From: Rhodococcus sp. HNM0563
GTDB taxonomy: Bacteria; Actinomycetota; Actinomycetes; Mycobacteriales; Mycobacteriaceae
DNA length: 64,000 nucleotides
Direction: 5' to 3'
Assembly: GCF_012726195.1 (NCBI RefSeq)
Contig: NZ_JAASAF010000014.1
Span: 1 to 64,000 of the forward strand
Every line of letters begins with the position of its first letter. The stretch's first letter is position 1. The notes under the pieces were generated by a model. The model was not told the origin of the DNA. It saw only the letters and a program-made list of their open reading frames with translations, and searched no databases. Of the stretch, positions 35,384-44,015 are shown one piece after another. Both the position numbers and the translations under genes were made by a program.

Positions 35384-36358
35384 TCAGACCGAGAACACAG
35401 AGGAGCCGACGCTGATGCCGGATTCCAGTTCACGGTGAGCGAGCTCGGCTTCTTCGAGCTTGTACCGTTGGTTGATCTCGACCTCGATGCGTCCTGCGGC
35501 GACGTGTCCGAACAGCTCGTTCGCCAGTTCGGCGCGCTCGGCAGGGTCGGCGATGTAGTCGGCGAGCGCGGGGCGAGTGACGAACAGCGAGCCCTTGACG
35601 GCGAGTTCCATGGCGTTGATCGGAGGGATCGGGCCGGAAGCAGTACCGAAGGCCACCAGCAGGCCGCGGCGGGCGAGGGAGTCGATCGAGGACTGGAAGG
35701 TCGACTCGCCGATGCTGTCGAAAACCACTGGCACACCCTTGCCGTCGGTGAGCTCGCGCACTCGCTCGGCGACGTTCTCTCGCTTGTAGACGATGACCTC
35801 ACTGCACCCGTGGGCTCGCGCCACCTCGGCCTTCGCGTCACTGGACACGGTACCGATGACGTTGATGCCCAAGTGCTTTGCCCACTGGCAGAAGATCAGA
35901 CCGACGCCGCCGGCCGCTGCATGCAGCAGAACGGTGTCCCCGGAATTCAGCGGGTGGATGCGGCGCAGCAGGTACGACGTCGTCAGGCCGCGCATGGTCA
36001 TTGCGGCTGCGGTCTCGAAGGGGATCTCGTCGGGAAGGGCGATCAGATGCTCGGCCGGCATCACGCGTTCGGTGCTGTACGCACCGAGCGGGCTGCCCGT
36101 GTAGGTGACACGGTCGCCTTCCTTGAAGTCTGTGACACCCGGGCCGATCGCCTCGATGACACCGGCTGCTTCGACGCCCATTCCTGCGGGTAGCGGGGCG
36201 GGGTACATACCGGTGCGAAAGTAGGTGTCGGCGAAATTGAGGCCCACGGCTTCGTGCCGGATCCGGACCTGGCCGGGTCCAGGTTCGCCGACCTCCACTG
36301 ACTCCCACTTCAGGACCTCGGGGCCGCCGGTTTCGTAGAATCGGATCGCCTGTGCCAT
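35384..36358 (-). CDS. NADPH:quinone oxidoreductase (zinc-free MDR family)
   Basis: 324 aa. The medium-chain dehydrogenase fold has an N-terminal GroES-like domain (VGLNFADTYFRTGMYP) and the NADPH-binding loop HAAAGGVGLIFCQWAKHLG. No structural or catalytic zinc cysteine cluster is present. Such QOR enzymes reduce quinones or enones with NADPH. GAGGAGAAG precedes ATG 36358. It is followed by the dioxygenase after 39 bp, so the three genes probably form one unit divergent from the AraC regulator. Confidence 0.9.
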   Translation of the reverse strand: MAQAIRFYETGGPEVLKWESVEVGEPGPGQVRIRHEAVGLNFADTYFRTGMYPAPLPAGMGVEAAGVIEAIGPGVTDFKEGDRVTYTGSPLGAYSTERVMPAEHLIALPDEIPFETAAAMTMRGLTTSYLLRRIHPLNSGDTVLLHAAAGGVGLIFCQWAKHLGINVIGTVSSDAKAEVARAHGCSEVIVYKRENVAERVRELTDGKGVPVVFDSIGESTFQSSIDSLARRGLLVAFGTASGPIPPINAMELAVKGSLFVTRPALADYIADPAERAELANELFGHVAAGRIEVEINQRYKLEEAELAHRELESGISVGSSVFSV

Positions 36359-36557
36359 CTGTTCTTCTCCTCTGATGTCGCTGCGCCTGATGTCACCGCG
36401 TCGTCGGTGTTCCGCCACCTCGGAGGGTTCGTGTGACGCTGATAACACGACAGTAATCAGGTGTCGTGGGTCATACTTACCCTCAGGGGGCATATTTATT
36501 GCCGATTCGGGACAGGTAGCCGAATCTGCGCTGTGGCAAAGAAGGGAGGGGTCGACG

Positions 36558-37568
36558 ATGGGATCGGCGAAACCTCTGGCGCGCTACGCGTCGCTGACCG
36601 GCTACATCGACCTGGGGCGTTCGTTGTCGGTCGACCCGGTCCAGTTGATGCGCAGCGTAGATCTCGATCCGGCGGGGCTCGAACTCCAGGATCGCTGGAT
36701 GCCGGCCGCGTCGATCGTGCGACTGCTCGAACTCTCGGCTGCGGCGACCGGTCGGCAAGATTTCGGGCTCAGGCTTGCCGAACGGCGACGGCTGTCCACT
36801 CTCGGCCCCCTGAGTATGGGCATTCGTGAGGAGCCGGATGCCCGGAGTGCGCTGCGGATGCTGATCCGCTATCAGCACACTTACAACGAGGCATTGTTCA
36901 TCGAGATCATCGAACGTGGCGGGCTGGCGACCGTCGTTCTCCGTGTCGAGACCGGCGAGCCGATGCCCGTCCGTCAGTCGGTGGAGCTCGCCCTCGCTGT
37001 GATCTGCCAGCTATTGCAGCACCTGCTCGGAGAGCGATGGCGGCCCGTATCGGTGTGCTTCGAGCACGAGCGACCCGCCGACGACAGCACCCACCGCCGC
37101 ATCTTCGATGCGCCCCTCACCTTCGGCGCTGACTACTCCGGAATCGTCATGTATGCGAACGACCTGGATCAGCCGAATCGCCTGTCCGACCCATTGCTCC
37201 GCGGCTACGTACGACAGGCCCTCGACGAACTCGCAGCTCCGGAGGCGCCGACCCTCGAGCAGCGGGTGCGCGAGCTCGTCGAACTGCTACTGCCGACCGG
37301 GCGCTGCTCCGTCGAGCAGGTTGCGCAGAGTCTCGGCGTGGATCGGCGCACGGTCCACCGGCACCTGGCCAAATCGGGGCAGACCTTCACCGGGGTCGTC
37401 GACGCCACTCGCGCCGAACTCGCCCGGCGGTTGGTGGCGAGCCGGCGGCACACTTTCACGGAGATCTCCGAAATGTTGTCGTTCTCGGCGCCGAGTAGCT
37501 TCTCCCGGTGGTTCGGTCAGCAGTTCGGCATGAGTCCCCGTGAATGGCGCAACCGCTCCGAAGAGTGA
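36558..37568 (+). CDS. AraC family transcriptional regulator (OruR/ArgR-like)
   Basis: 336 aa. The N-terminal half resembles the arabinose-binding-like domain of the OruR/ArgR group (LLELSAAATGRQDFGLRLAERR). Two AraC HTH motifs occupy the C-terminal third (VEQVAQSLGVDRRTVHRHLAKSG and a second with SEMLSFSAPSSFSRWFGQQFGMSPREWR). GAAGGGAGGG lies 8-17 nt before ATG 36558. It diverges from the oxidoreductase/dioxygenase/BKACE unit with 199 bp between, and is the obvious candidate activator of both flanks. Inducer is unknown. Confidence 0.87.
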   Translation: MGSAKPLARYASLTGYIDLGRSLSVDPVQLMRSVDLDPAGLELQDRWMPAASIVRLLELSAAATGRQDFGLRLAERRRLSTLGPLSMGIREEPDARSALRMLIRYQHTYNEALFIEIIERGGLATVVLRVETGEPMPVRQSVELALAVICQLLQHLLGERWRPVSVCFEHERPADDSTHRRIFDAPLTFGADYSGIVMYANDLDQPNRLSDPLLRGYVRQALDELAAPEAPTLEQRVRELVELLLPTGRCSVEQVAQSLGVDRRTVHRHLAKSGQTFTGVVDATRAELARRLVASRRHTFTEISEMLSFSAPSSFSRWFGQQFGMSPREWRNRSEE

Positions 37569-37709
37569 CTGTCCCGAAATGTGAAGAACTACGTCCCGGC
37601 AGGATAATTAATCGCATTCGGTGAGGGATAACGTGATGTGCACCACGTTCGCCGTGGGATGGCGTGCATGACACACCACACTTCGACCCCTGCGTGAAAC
37701 GAGTGCCGC

Positions 37710-38102
37710 GTGACCACGAAATCCGATTCGATCCCCACCCCTACCCTCGACGCCATGCGCCGGGATGGAAAATGGAATCCCTTGTGGGACACACTGTCCG
37801 ACTGGGATCCGGAGTGGACCGAGCAGTTCATGGCGATGAATGCCACCCCGATCGAGCGAGGGATCTTCACGCCTGAGTTCGTCGAACTCCTCAGCATCGC
37901 GATCGACGCTGCCGCTACCCACATGTACGCCCCCGGCGTACGGCGGCACATCCGTGCTGCGCTCGATCTCGGAGTCTCTCGCGACGAGATTCTCACCGTT
38001 CTGCAGATGGTCAGCGTCCTCGGAATCCATGCCTGCAATCTCGGCGTTCCGATCCTCGAGGAGGAACTCGACGCACATCAGGCGCGCCAGGCAGCGTCCT
38101 GA
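37710..38102 (+). CDS. carboxymuconolactone decarboxylase/AhpD-fold family protein
   Basis: 130 aa in the CMD/AhpD fold, with the conserved EFVELLSIAIDAAATHMYAPG and RRHIRAALDLGVSRDEI blocks. Only one cysteine (HACNLG) is present, so the CxxC peroxidase pair of AhpD is absent. The gene begins with GTG 37710 and stands alone between the AraC and MFS genes. It may act in a ring-cleavage or lactone step, as do other CMD-like proteins, but the reaction cannot be stated. Confidence 0.78.
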   Translation: MTTKSDSIPTPTLDAMRRDGKWNPLWDTLSDWDPEWTEQFMAMNATPIERGIFTPEFVELLSIAIDAAATHMYAPGVRRHIRAALDLGVSRDEILTVLQMVSVLGIHACNLGVPILEEELDAHQARQAAS

Positions 38103-38131
38103 CCACCCCTTCCCCCACTCGAGGAGCTCTC

Positions 38132-39505
38132 ATGGGAAACACTCCCACCTCGATCGGCACCTCCGTCGAACTCGGCCCCGACTCTTCGGCCGATGTACTA
38201 GGCTCCGATCGCATCGACTCTGCTCAGCCCCGCCGCCGCCCCGTCTATCCCTGGGTGGTCTTTGCGCTGACGTTCGCGTTGCTGCTGTCCGATTACATGT
38301 CGCGCCAGGTGCTCAGCGCGGTCTTCCCGTTCCTGAAGGCCGATTGGGACCTGTCGGACTCTCAACTCGCGTCGCTGACCAGCATCGTCGCGCTGATGGT
38401 GGGTTTGCTGACCTTCCCGCTGTCCCTGCTCGCAGACCGCTGGGGCAGGGTTCGCAGCCTCGCCGTGATGGCGGTGATCTGGAGCATCGCGACGCTGTTC
38501 TGCGCGGTAGCAGCCAACTACGAGCAGATGCTCGCCGCTCGCTTCCTGGTGGGCGTCGGCGAAGCAGCGTACGGCAGCGTCGGAATCGCATTGGTGCTCA
38601 GTGTCTTTGCACCCCGAATCCATTCGACCCTCAGCGGTGCATTCATGGCCGGCGGCTCGTTCGGTTCGGTCGTCGGCGTCTCGCTCGGCGGTGTCATCGC
38701 TGTGCACCTGAGCTGGCGATGGTCGTTCGCGGCGATGGCAGTGCTCGGACTCATTCTCGTGGCGCTGTTCCGCCTCGTGGTCACCGAGCGCCGGTTGGCC
38801 GCACACGCAGTCGACCAGGATGTCGCGTCACCTGCGCGCCCGGACGCGCCCCCGATCCGGGTCCCCGTCTCGACCCTGTTCACCAACCCTGCGGTCTGGT
38901 GCGCGTACCTCGGTGGCGGTCTGCAGATGTTCACCGCGGCCGTGCTGCTGTCGTGGACCCCCAGTTTCTTCAACCGCGAGTACGGCATGGCCCCGGACAA
39001 GGCGGGCGTGATCGCCGCGGCCTTCGTGATGCTGATCGGCACCGGCATGGTGGTCTGCGGCATCATCACCGACCGGGTCGGTCGCAACAACCCGTCCGGG
39101 AAGTGGTCCAGTGCCATCGCGTACTGCGCCATCTCGCTGACGTCCCTCGGAATCGCATTCCAATTGGAACCCGGTGCGGCGCAATTGACGCTCATCGCGA
39201 TCGGTGCCTTCTTCTCTGCCGGTTCCTCCGGCCCGACTGCAGCGATGGTTGCCAGTCTGACGCACCAGTCGGTGCGAGCGTCCGGCCTGGGGACCTTGAC
39301 CGTCGCCAACAACATCCTGGGGCTGGCCACCGGACCGTTCATTGTCGGCATCCTCGCCGACCGACTCGGCCTCATCGGCGCACTGCAGTTGACCCCGCTG
39401 GTGTACGTGCTCGCAATCGTGGCGCTGTTCTTCGGTCGACGGTTGTACGCGGCAGGGCTCGACAAGCTCGCGATTCAGAGTGCGGCCGCAGCGGCAAAGG
39501 CCTGA
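38132..39505 (+). CDS. MFS transporter (aromatic acid/spinster-like)
   Basis: 457 aa with about twelve transmembrane helices after a 35-residue N-terminal tail. The MFS loop ADRWGRVRS and a mid-protein repeat are present. The ARFLVGVGEAAYGSVGIAL helix-4 pattern is close to spinster- and aromatic-acid-type transporters. GAGGAGC precedes ATG 38132, 29 bp after the CMD gene, so the two are likely cotranscribed. It probably imports the substrate of the neighbouring catabolic enzymes. Confidence 0.85.
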   Translation: MGNTPTSIGTSVELGPDSSADVLGSDRIDSAQPRRRPVYPWVVFALTFALLLSDYMSRQVLSAVFPFLKADWDLSDSQLASLTSIVALMVGLLTFPLSLLADRWGRVRSLAVMAVIWSIATLFCAVAANYEQMLAARFLVGVGEAAYGSVGIALVLSVFAPRIHSTLSGAFMAGGSFGSVVGVSLGGVIAVHLSWRWSFAAMAVLGLILVALFRLVVTERRLAAHAVDQDVASPARPDAPPIRVPVSTLFTNPAVWCAYLGGGLQMFTAAVLLSWTPSFFNREYGMAPDKAGVIAAAFVMLIGTGMVVCGIITDRVGRNNPSGKWSSAIAYCAISLTSLGIAFQLEPGAAQLTLIAIGAFFSAGSSGPTAAMVASLTHQSVRASGLGTLTVANNILGLATGPFIVGILADRLGLIGALQLTPLVYVLAIVALFFGRRLYAAGLDKLAIQSAAAAAKA

Positions 39506-39526
39506 CTCTGCGATCCGTAGCATGAC

Positions 39527-39561
39527 GGGGCCGGGTGCGGATCGCTTCCGCACCCGGCCCC
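39527..39561 (+). terminator. stem-loop after the MFS gene
   Basis: A perfect 15-bp GC-rich inverted repeat (39527-39541 with 39547-39561) with a 5-nt loop begins 21 bp past the MFS stop. No T tract follows. It separates the transporter from the amidohydrolase gene. Confidence 0.7.
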
Positions 39562-39621
39562 GGCCGGTGCAGGCCCCTCCATCCGAAGGTTGTTCCGATA
39601 CATCATGTGTACGGTCGCAGT

Positions 39622-40497
39622 GTGAACGAGATCGATCAGGTTGCGGAGTTCCGTCGACGGCACGGCATCGATGAGCTCATCGATGTCCACACGCATTTCA
39701 TGCCGAAGAACGTGATGGACAAAGTCTGGGAGTACTTCGACACGGCAGGACCGCTCGTCGGACGGACCTGGCCCATCACCTACCGGCACACCGAGGAGGA
39801 GCGCGTCGAGCGACTGCGTGCGTTCGGTGTCAAGTACTTCACGTCGATGCTCTACCCGCATCGGCCGGAGATGGCGGCGTGGCTCAATTCGTGGTCGGCC
39901 GATTTCGCCTCCCGAACCCCGGACTGCCTGCACACCGCGACGTTCTATCCCGAACCGGGCGCGGCGTCCTATGTCGCCGAGGCGATCTCGTCCGGTGCGG
40001 TCGTGTTCAAATCCCACATCCAGGTCGGCGACTACACACCACTCGATCCGCAGTTGGCGGACGTGTGGGGACTGCTCGAGGACGAAGGGCTACCGATCGT
40101 CGTGCACTGCGGGTCGGGGCCGGCTCCCGGAACACACACCGGACCCGATCCGATGGCCGAACTGATGCGCCGGTACCCGAACCTCGCGGTGATCATTGCC
40201 CACATGGGGATGCCGGAGTACGAGGCCTTCCTCGACCTCGCGGACGAATACCCACGCGTGTACCTCGACACCACGATGGCGTTCACGGACTTCGTGGAAG
40301 CGGACATGCCGTTCCCCGAGGCGGCACTGCCCAGGCTCGATACCCTCCGGTCGAGGATCCTTCTCGGCACCGACTTCCCCAACATCCCGTACGGCTACCT
40401 CCATCAACTCGAGGCGGTCGAGCGGTTCGCGCCGGATTCCGCGTGGGTACGTCAGGTGTGCCATGACAACGCCGCCGCGCTGTTCGGCCTGGGATAG
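39622..40497 (+). CDS. amidohydrolase (ACMSD/2,3-dihydroxybenzoate decarboxylase-like)
   Basis: 291-aa amidohydrolase-2 family TIM barrel. Metal ligands are visible: HxH in DVHTHFMP, His in VVHCGSG, His in AHMGMPEY, and Asp in LGTDFPNIP. Family members decarboxylate or hydrolyse aromatic or alpha-amino acids without oxygen. GTG 39622 is chosen because the longer frame overlaps the stem-loop at 39527 and is not conserved. It ends 22 bp before the bidirectional terminator. The substrate is probably an intermediate of the pathway encoded around it. Confidence 0.85.
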   Translation: MNEIDQVAEFRRRHGIDELIDVHTHFMPKNVMDKVWEYFDTAGPLVGRTWPITYRHTEEERVERLRAFGVKYFTSMLYPHRPEMAAWLNSWSADFASRTPDCLHTATFYPEPGAASYVAEAISSGAVVFKSHIQVGDYTPLDPQLADVWGLLEDEGLPIVVHCGSGPAPGTHTGPDPMAELMRRYPNLAVIIAHMGMPEYEAFLDLADEYPRVYLDTTMAFTDFVEADMPFPEAALPRLDTLRSRILLGTDFPNIPYGYLHQLEAVERFAPDSAWVRQVCHDNAAALFGLG

Positions 40498-40519
40498 CAG
40501 CGCCCGCCCGATGCAACGG

Positions 40520-40564
40520 AAAAAGGCAGATACAGACCTTCCGGAGTTCTGTATCTGCCTTTTT
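40520..40564. terminator. bidirectional Rho-independent terminator
   Basis: A perfect 17-bp inverted repeat (40520-40536 with 40548-40564) includes an A5 tract on one side and a T5 tract on the other. It lies between the convergent amidohydrolase (plus) and acyl-CoA ligase (minus) genes and should stop transcription from both. Confidence 0.92.
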
Positions 40565-40602
40565 CTCTTGTGAAGACGTTCGGTTGGGCGACCCGATCGG
40601 TG

Positions 40603-42267
40603 TCAGACGGTGAGGTCGCGCCGGATGATCTTGCCGGTCGCGTTGCGCGGCAGCAGATCCTGCGTGATCTTCCAGGTCTTCGGGATCTTGAAGTAGGCCA
40701 GACGTTCCTTCAGGAAGTCCCGAAGATCGTCTTCGGTGGCACTGCTGCCTGCGTGAAGTACAACTACCGCACCGACCTCCTGCCCGAGGTCGTCGTCGTC
40801 GACACCGATGACTGCGCATTCCTGGACATCCGGATGCTCGTCGAGGGCCTGCTCGATCTCGGTCGGGTACACGTTCTCGCCGCCACGCAGGATCAGATCC
40901 GAGCGTCGGCCGGTCAACCGGAGTCTGCCGTTCTCCAGCGTTCCGAAGTCGCCGGTCCGCAGCCAGCCATCGGAAGTGATCGCACCGTCGGTCGCGGCGT
41001 CGTTGTTCCAGTAGCCGAGCATCACGAACGGGCTACGGACACAGATCTCACCCTCGACACCCTCGTCGACCTTCTCTCCGAACGGGTCGCGAATCTCCAT
41101 GCTCACGGTGAGGATCGGACTGCCGAGCGTGCCGGGGAACGCTTCGATCTCGGGTGCGGTTGCCACCGCAATTGCGGTGCTGCACTCGGTCAGGCCGTAG
41201 CTGTCCACCAGTGCTTGCTGAGCGAAGGGGAACTTCTCCTGCAACCGCTTCTTGAAGGCAGGCGACGACGGCGCCGATGCCAGCGCGAATGCACTCAGTG
41301 ACGACAGGTCGTACTTGTCGGTGTTCTCATGGTCGAGCATGCGTGACGCCATGGTCGGGACGGCGCCCCAGTTGGTGACCCTTTCGCGTTCGATCAAGGC
41401 GAAGACCTTGTCGACGTCGAAGGCGCCCTCGGTCATGACGAGAGCGCTACCTGTGGCGAGCCGGGGAACAGCGAGGTTGTGGAGGCTCGCGATGTGGAAC
41501 AGGGGCGACGTCAGAAGGTAGCGGAGGTCGCTCGGCGTGGAATCGTCGTACGGACGCCCGTACATGGCCGACATCATTGCATCGTTGAAACGGTGGTAGT
41601 CGATGACGGCTAGCAGATTTCGCTGGGAGTGCACTGCGCCCTTGGGCCGGCCGCTCGTGCCGCTGGTGAACAGGATGACGGCGGGATCGTCTTCGGCGAC
41701 GTCGGCTGCCGGGAGTTCGGCGCCGGATGCCGCGGCGACGATCCGAGGCACATCCTCTTCCATCGTGAGCAACTCGAACCCGGACACTTCCGCCTTGGCG
41801 AGCAACTCGGCGCGCTTGGCGTCGGCGACGATCACCTTCGGCTTCACGAGGTCGACACCGTAGGCGATCTCGGCGGGCACCCACCACGAGTTGAGCCCGA
41901 CAGAGATCGCGCCGAGGGCCTGTGCCGCCCAGAACGCGACGATCCACTCGGGAGAATTGGCTCCGAGGAGTGCGACCCGATCGCCCTTGCCCACGCCGTA
42001 GTCGTCGCGCAGGGTTGTGGCCAGCGCAGCGACCGCGTCGGCGTGCTGCGCGAAGGTCATGCGTCGATCTGCCGTAACGATGTAGTCGCGGTCTCCCCAC
42101 TCCTTCGACTTCGCGATCACATCGCTGACACGCCGGTCGCGATTGACCATCACCGGGATGCGATTACCACGAACTTCTTCCACGGCAATCTCGAACCGTC
42201 CGCCGGGTCCTGTCAGCTGGGATACGACCTTCTGCAGCATCTGTTGGACGTCCGCTGGTGCTGTCAC
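40603..42267 (-). CDS. acyl-CoA synthetase (long-chain FadD-like)
   Basis: 554-aa adenylate-forming ligase: loop [18 protein letters not shown]5 [13 protein letters not shown]7 LRTGDFG, and C-terminal lysine region [13 protein letters not shown]. About 60 residues precede the AMP-binding core, longer than the ligase at 31.1 kb. GTG 42267 is preferred; the frame upstream lacks conserved residues. It is divergent from the ABC importer, with about 260 bp between them. Substrate unknown, but a CoA ester from the imported compound is likely. Confidence 0.87.
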   Translation of the reverse strand: MTAPADVQQMLQKVVSQLTGPGGRFEIAVEEVRGNRIPVMVNRDRRVSDVIAKSKEWGDRDYIVTADRRMTFAQHADAVAALATTLRDDYGVGKGDRVALLGANSPEWIVAFWAAQALGAISVGLNSWWVPAEIAYGVDLVKPKVIVADAKRAELLAKAEVSGFELLTMEEDVPRIVAAASGAELPAADVAEDDPAVILFTSGTSGRPKGAVHSQRNLLAVIDYHRFNDAMMSAMYGRPYDDSTPSDLRYLLTSPLFHIASLHNLAVPRLATGSALVMTEGAFDVDKVFALIERERVTNWGAVPTMASRMLDHENTDKYDLSSLSAFALASAPSSPAFKKRLQEKFPFAQQALVDSYGLTECSTAIAVATAPEIEAFPGTLGSPILTVSMEIRDPFGEKVDEGVEGEICVRSPFVMLGYWNNDAATDGAITSDGWLRTGDFGTLENGRLRLTGRRSDLILRGGENVYPTEIEQALDEHPDVQECAVIGVDDDDLGQEVGAVVVLHAGSSATEDDLRDFLKERLAYFKIPKTWKITQDLLPRNATGKIIRRDLTV

Positions 42268-42360
42268 TTCGATCGCCTTTCGTCGGTGTCGCCGTGGGGG
42301 TTGAACAACTTTGCGGGGCGACGATCTCATGCTCGGTGTCCAGTATGGCGTGATCGCTAC

Positions 42361-42417
42361 CACTGACCGGGAGTGGGCTGTGGTGACGATCACTTGGGAG
42401 TCTCACTCACCGGGAGT
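42361..42417. repeat. direct repeat in the promoter region of the ABC importer
   Basis: Two 14-bp copies, 42361-42374 (CACTGACCGGGAGT) and 42404-42417 (CACTCACCGGGAGT), differ at one base and are 43 bp apart, about four helical turns. They lie 112 bp upstream of the binding-protein start in the divergent intergenic region, suggesting an operator for a DNA-looping or tandem-binding regulator. The rest of the gap, 42268-42528, shows nothing else I can name. Confidence 0.35.
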
Positions 42418-42528
42418 CCGGGATGTCCGTTGCGTGACGGTGGTTACTTTCGCCGCACCGACATGCCGCCGCGAGGTCCCGATCCTCGCCATTTTCGGCG
42501 CGCGCCCCGGACGAAGGAGCTCCACATC

Positions 42529-43953
42529 GTGAAACGAAGTACTGCGGCCAAACTGGTGGCCGGTTTGGCTGCCACCATGGCGGTGACCTCGGCCTGTGCG
42601 TCGGATCGAGGGACGGATCCGGCTGCTGCCGGCCTGGCCCCGGTCGCTGCCGCGGAAGCGACCGCCGCGCCGTCCGACGTGAAGTTCGGAACTCTGGAGT
42701 CTCCCTGTGGTGCAGGAGATGCCGCCGGCGCGACCGATCAGGGTGTCACCGACAAGGAAATCCGTATCGGCTACGGCGACGACAGCGGCTACACCAAGAG
42801 CCCGGGCCTGAACAAGGAGATGGGCGACGCTGTTTCCGCGATGATCGACTGGTGCAACGAGCAGGGCGGCATCAACGGCCGGCAAATCGTGGGCACCTAC
42901 TACGACGGCGCGATGACTCAGGCGAACGCCGTCATGCAGAACGCCTGCGGCGCCGAGTTCATGCTGGTCGGGCACGGTTTCGCAATGGATCAGACGTCCG
43001 AGCAGACCCGTGTCGCCTGCAACCTTGCGGCGGTCCCGGCGTTCACTGTCTCCCCGGATGCGGCGAACGGGCCGATGACCTTCCAAGGTGTGCCGTTCCC
43101 TGTGGACTTCGCCAACGGGTCGCAGTGGTTCCAGATGGCCGAAATGCACCCCGACATGCTGAACGACTTCGACGTCGTCAACTCCACGATGCCGACGATC
43201 ATCACCTCGACCACCAAGATCCGCTCGATCGCGGAGGCGGCGGGCTTCCGTCTGAAGGACTGCGGCGTAACCCTCAACTACGAGGGTGAGTCCAGCTACG
43301 TCCCATTCGCCGAGAAGTTCAAAGAATGCGGCGTCAAGGGCTTGTGGACGTCGAGGTCGCCGGTGCCCGCCGAGTTCAACTTCGTCAAGGCTCTCGACCA
43401 GGTCGGAATCGATCCCATTCTCATGGGTGAGGCCACGTGGTACGGCGACGCTGCTCGCGAGTGGAACGGCGCGAACGGTGGTCTGCTCGACAACCTCAAC
43501 GCCGGTATGACCTTCCAGATGATCGAGTCCGCCGACACTGTTCCTGCTGTGCAGGACTATGTCGACATCATCAGTGAGAAGGGCGGTAAGACCGCGCTGC
43601 TCGGCATGCAGGCGACCTCCTCGTTCCTGCTGTGGGCGACCGCCGCGGACGAATGCGGCTCGGATCTGACCCGCCAGTGCATGGTCGACGAACTGTCGAA
43701 GATCCACGAGTGGGACGGCGGCGGACTGCACGCGGTGACCGATCCGGGTGCCAACATGCCGGCGAAGTGTGGCCTGGTCACCACGATGACCGGTGCGGAG
43801 TTCTCGCAGGCATTCCCTGCGGAGGCGGGCACGTTCAAGTGCGACGACCGTTACCTGGTTGCGACCGACGCGAGCACTTGGGGAACCGAGCTCGGCCCCG
43901 ACCGTATCTCGACGAAGTACCTGAATCCCAACGTCATCAGGCCGGTTTCCTGA
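42529..43953 (+). CDS. substrate-binding lipoprotein of a branched-chain amino-acid-type ABC importer
   Basis: 474 aa. A lipoprotein-like signal (VKRSTAAKLVAGLAAT, then SACAS with Cys near residue 24) precedes a type I periplasmic-binding fold. ITDKEIRIGYGDD and the AVSAMIDWCNEQGGINGRQI block are typical of LivJ/AmiC-like proteins. The -3 residue of the lipobox is Thr, so lipidation is likely but less certain than usual. GAAGGAGC precedes GTG 42529. Ligand is unknown; this family binds amino acids, amides, urea and aromatic acids. Confidence 0.88.
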   Translation: MKRSTAAKLVAGLAATMAVTSACASDRGTDPAAAGLAPVAAAEATAAPSDVKFGTLESPCGAGDAAGATDQGVTDKEIRIGYGDDSGYTKSPGLNKEMGDAVSAMIDWCNEQGGINGRQIVGTYYDGAMTQANAVMQNACGAEFMLVGHGFAMDQTSEQTRVACNLAAVPAFTVSPDAANGPMTFQGVPFPVDFANGSQWFQMAEMHPDMLNDFDVVNSTMPTIITSTTKIRSIAEAAGFRLKDCGVTLNYEGESSYVPFAEKFKECGVKGLWTSRSPVPAEFNFVKALDQVGIDPILMGEATWYGDAAREWNGANGGLLDNLNAGMTFQMIESADTVPAVQDYVDIISEKGGKTALLGMQATSSFLLWATAADECGSDLTRQCMVDELSKIHEWDGGGLHAVTDPGANMPAKCGLVTTMTGAEFSQAFPAEAGTFKCDDRYLVATDASTWGTELGPDRISTKYLNPNVIRPVS

Positions 43954-43965
43954 TCCGATGACGAC

Positions 43966-43997
43966 CGGTGCCGGCGGCGTACGCGCCGCCGGCACCG
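43966..43997 (+). terminator. intercistronic stem-loop between binding protein and permease
   Basis: A perfect 14-bp GC-rich inverted repeat (43966-43979 with 43984-43997) with a 4-nt loop lies 13 bp after the binding-protein stop and 19 bp before the permease start. Such stems commonly lower expression of membrane subunits relative to the binding protein by partial termination or 3-prime protection. Confidence 0.6.
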
Positions 43998-44015
43998 ACG
44001 AGCAGAGGTTTTCGT

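Noticed and set aside
36373-36394. TGATGTC direct repeat as an AraC operator
   Set aside because: It lies 15 bp from the oxidoreductase start codon and overlaps its ribosome site region; the match is short and may be chance.
37710-38102. AhpD-type alkylhydroperoxidase
   Set aside because: The CxxC pair is missing; only a single cysteine is present.
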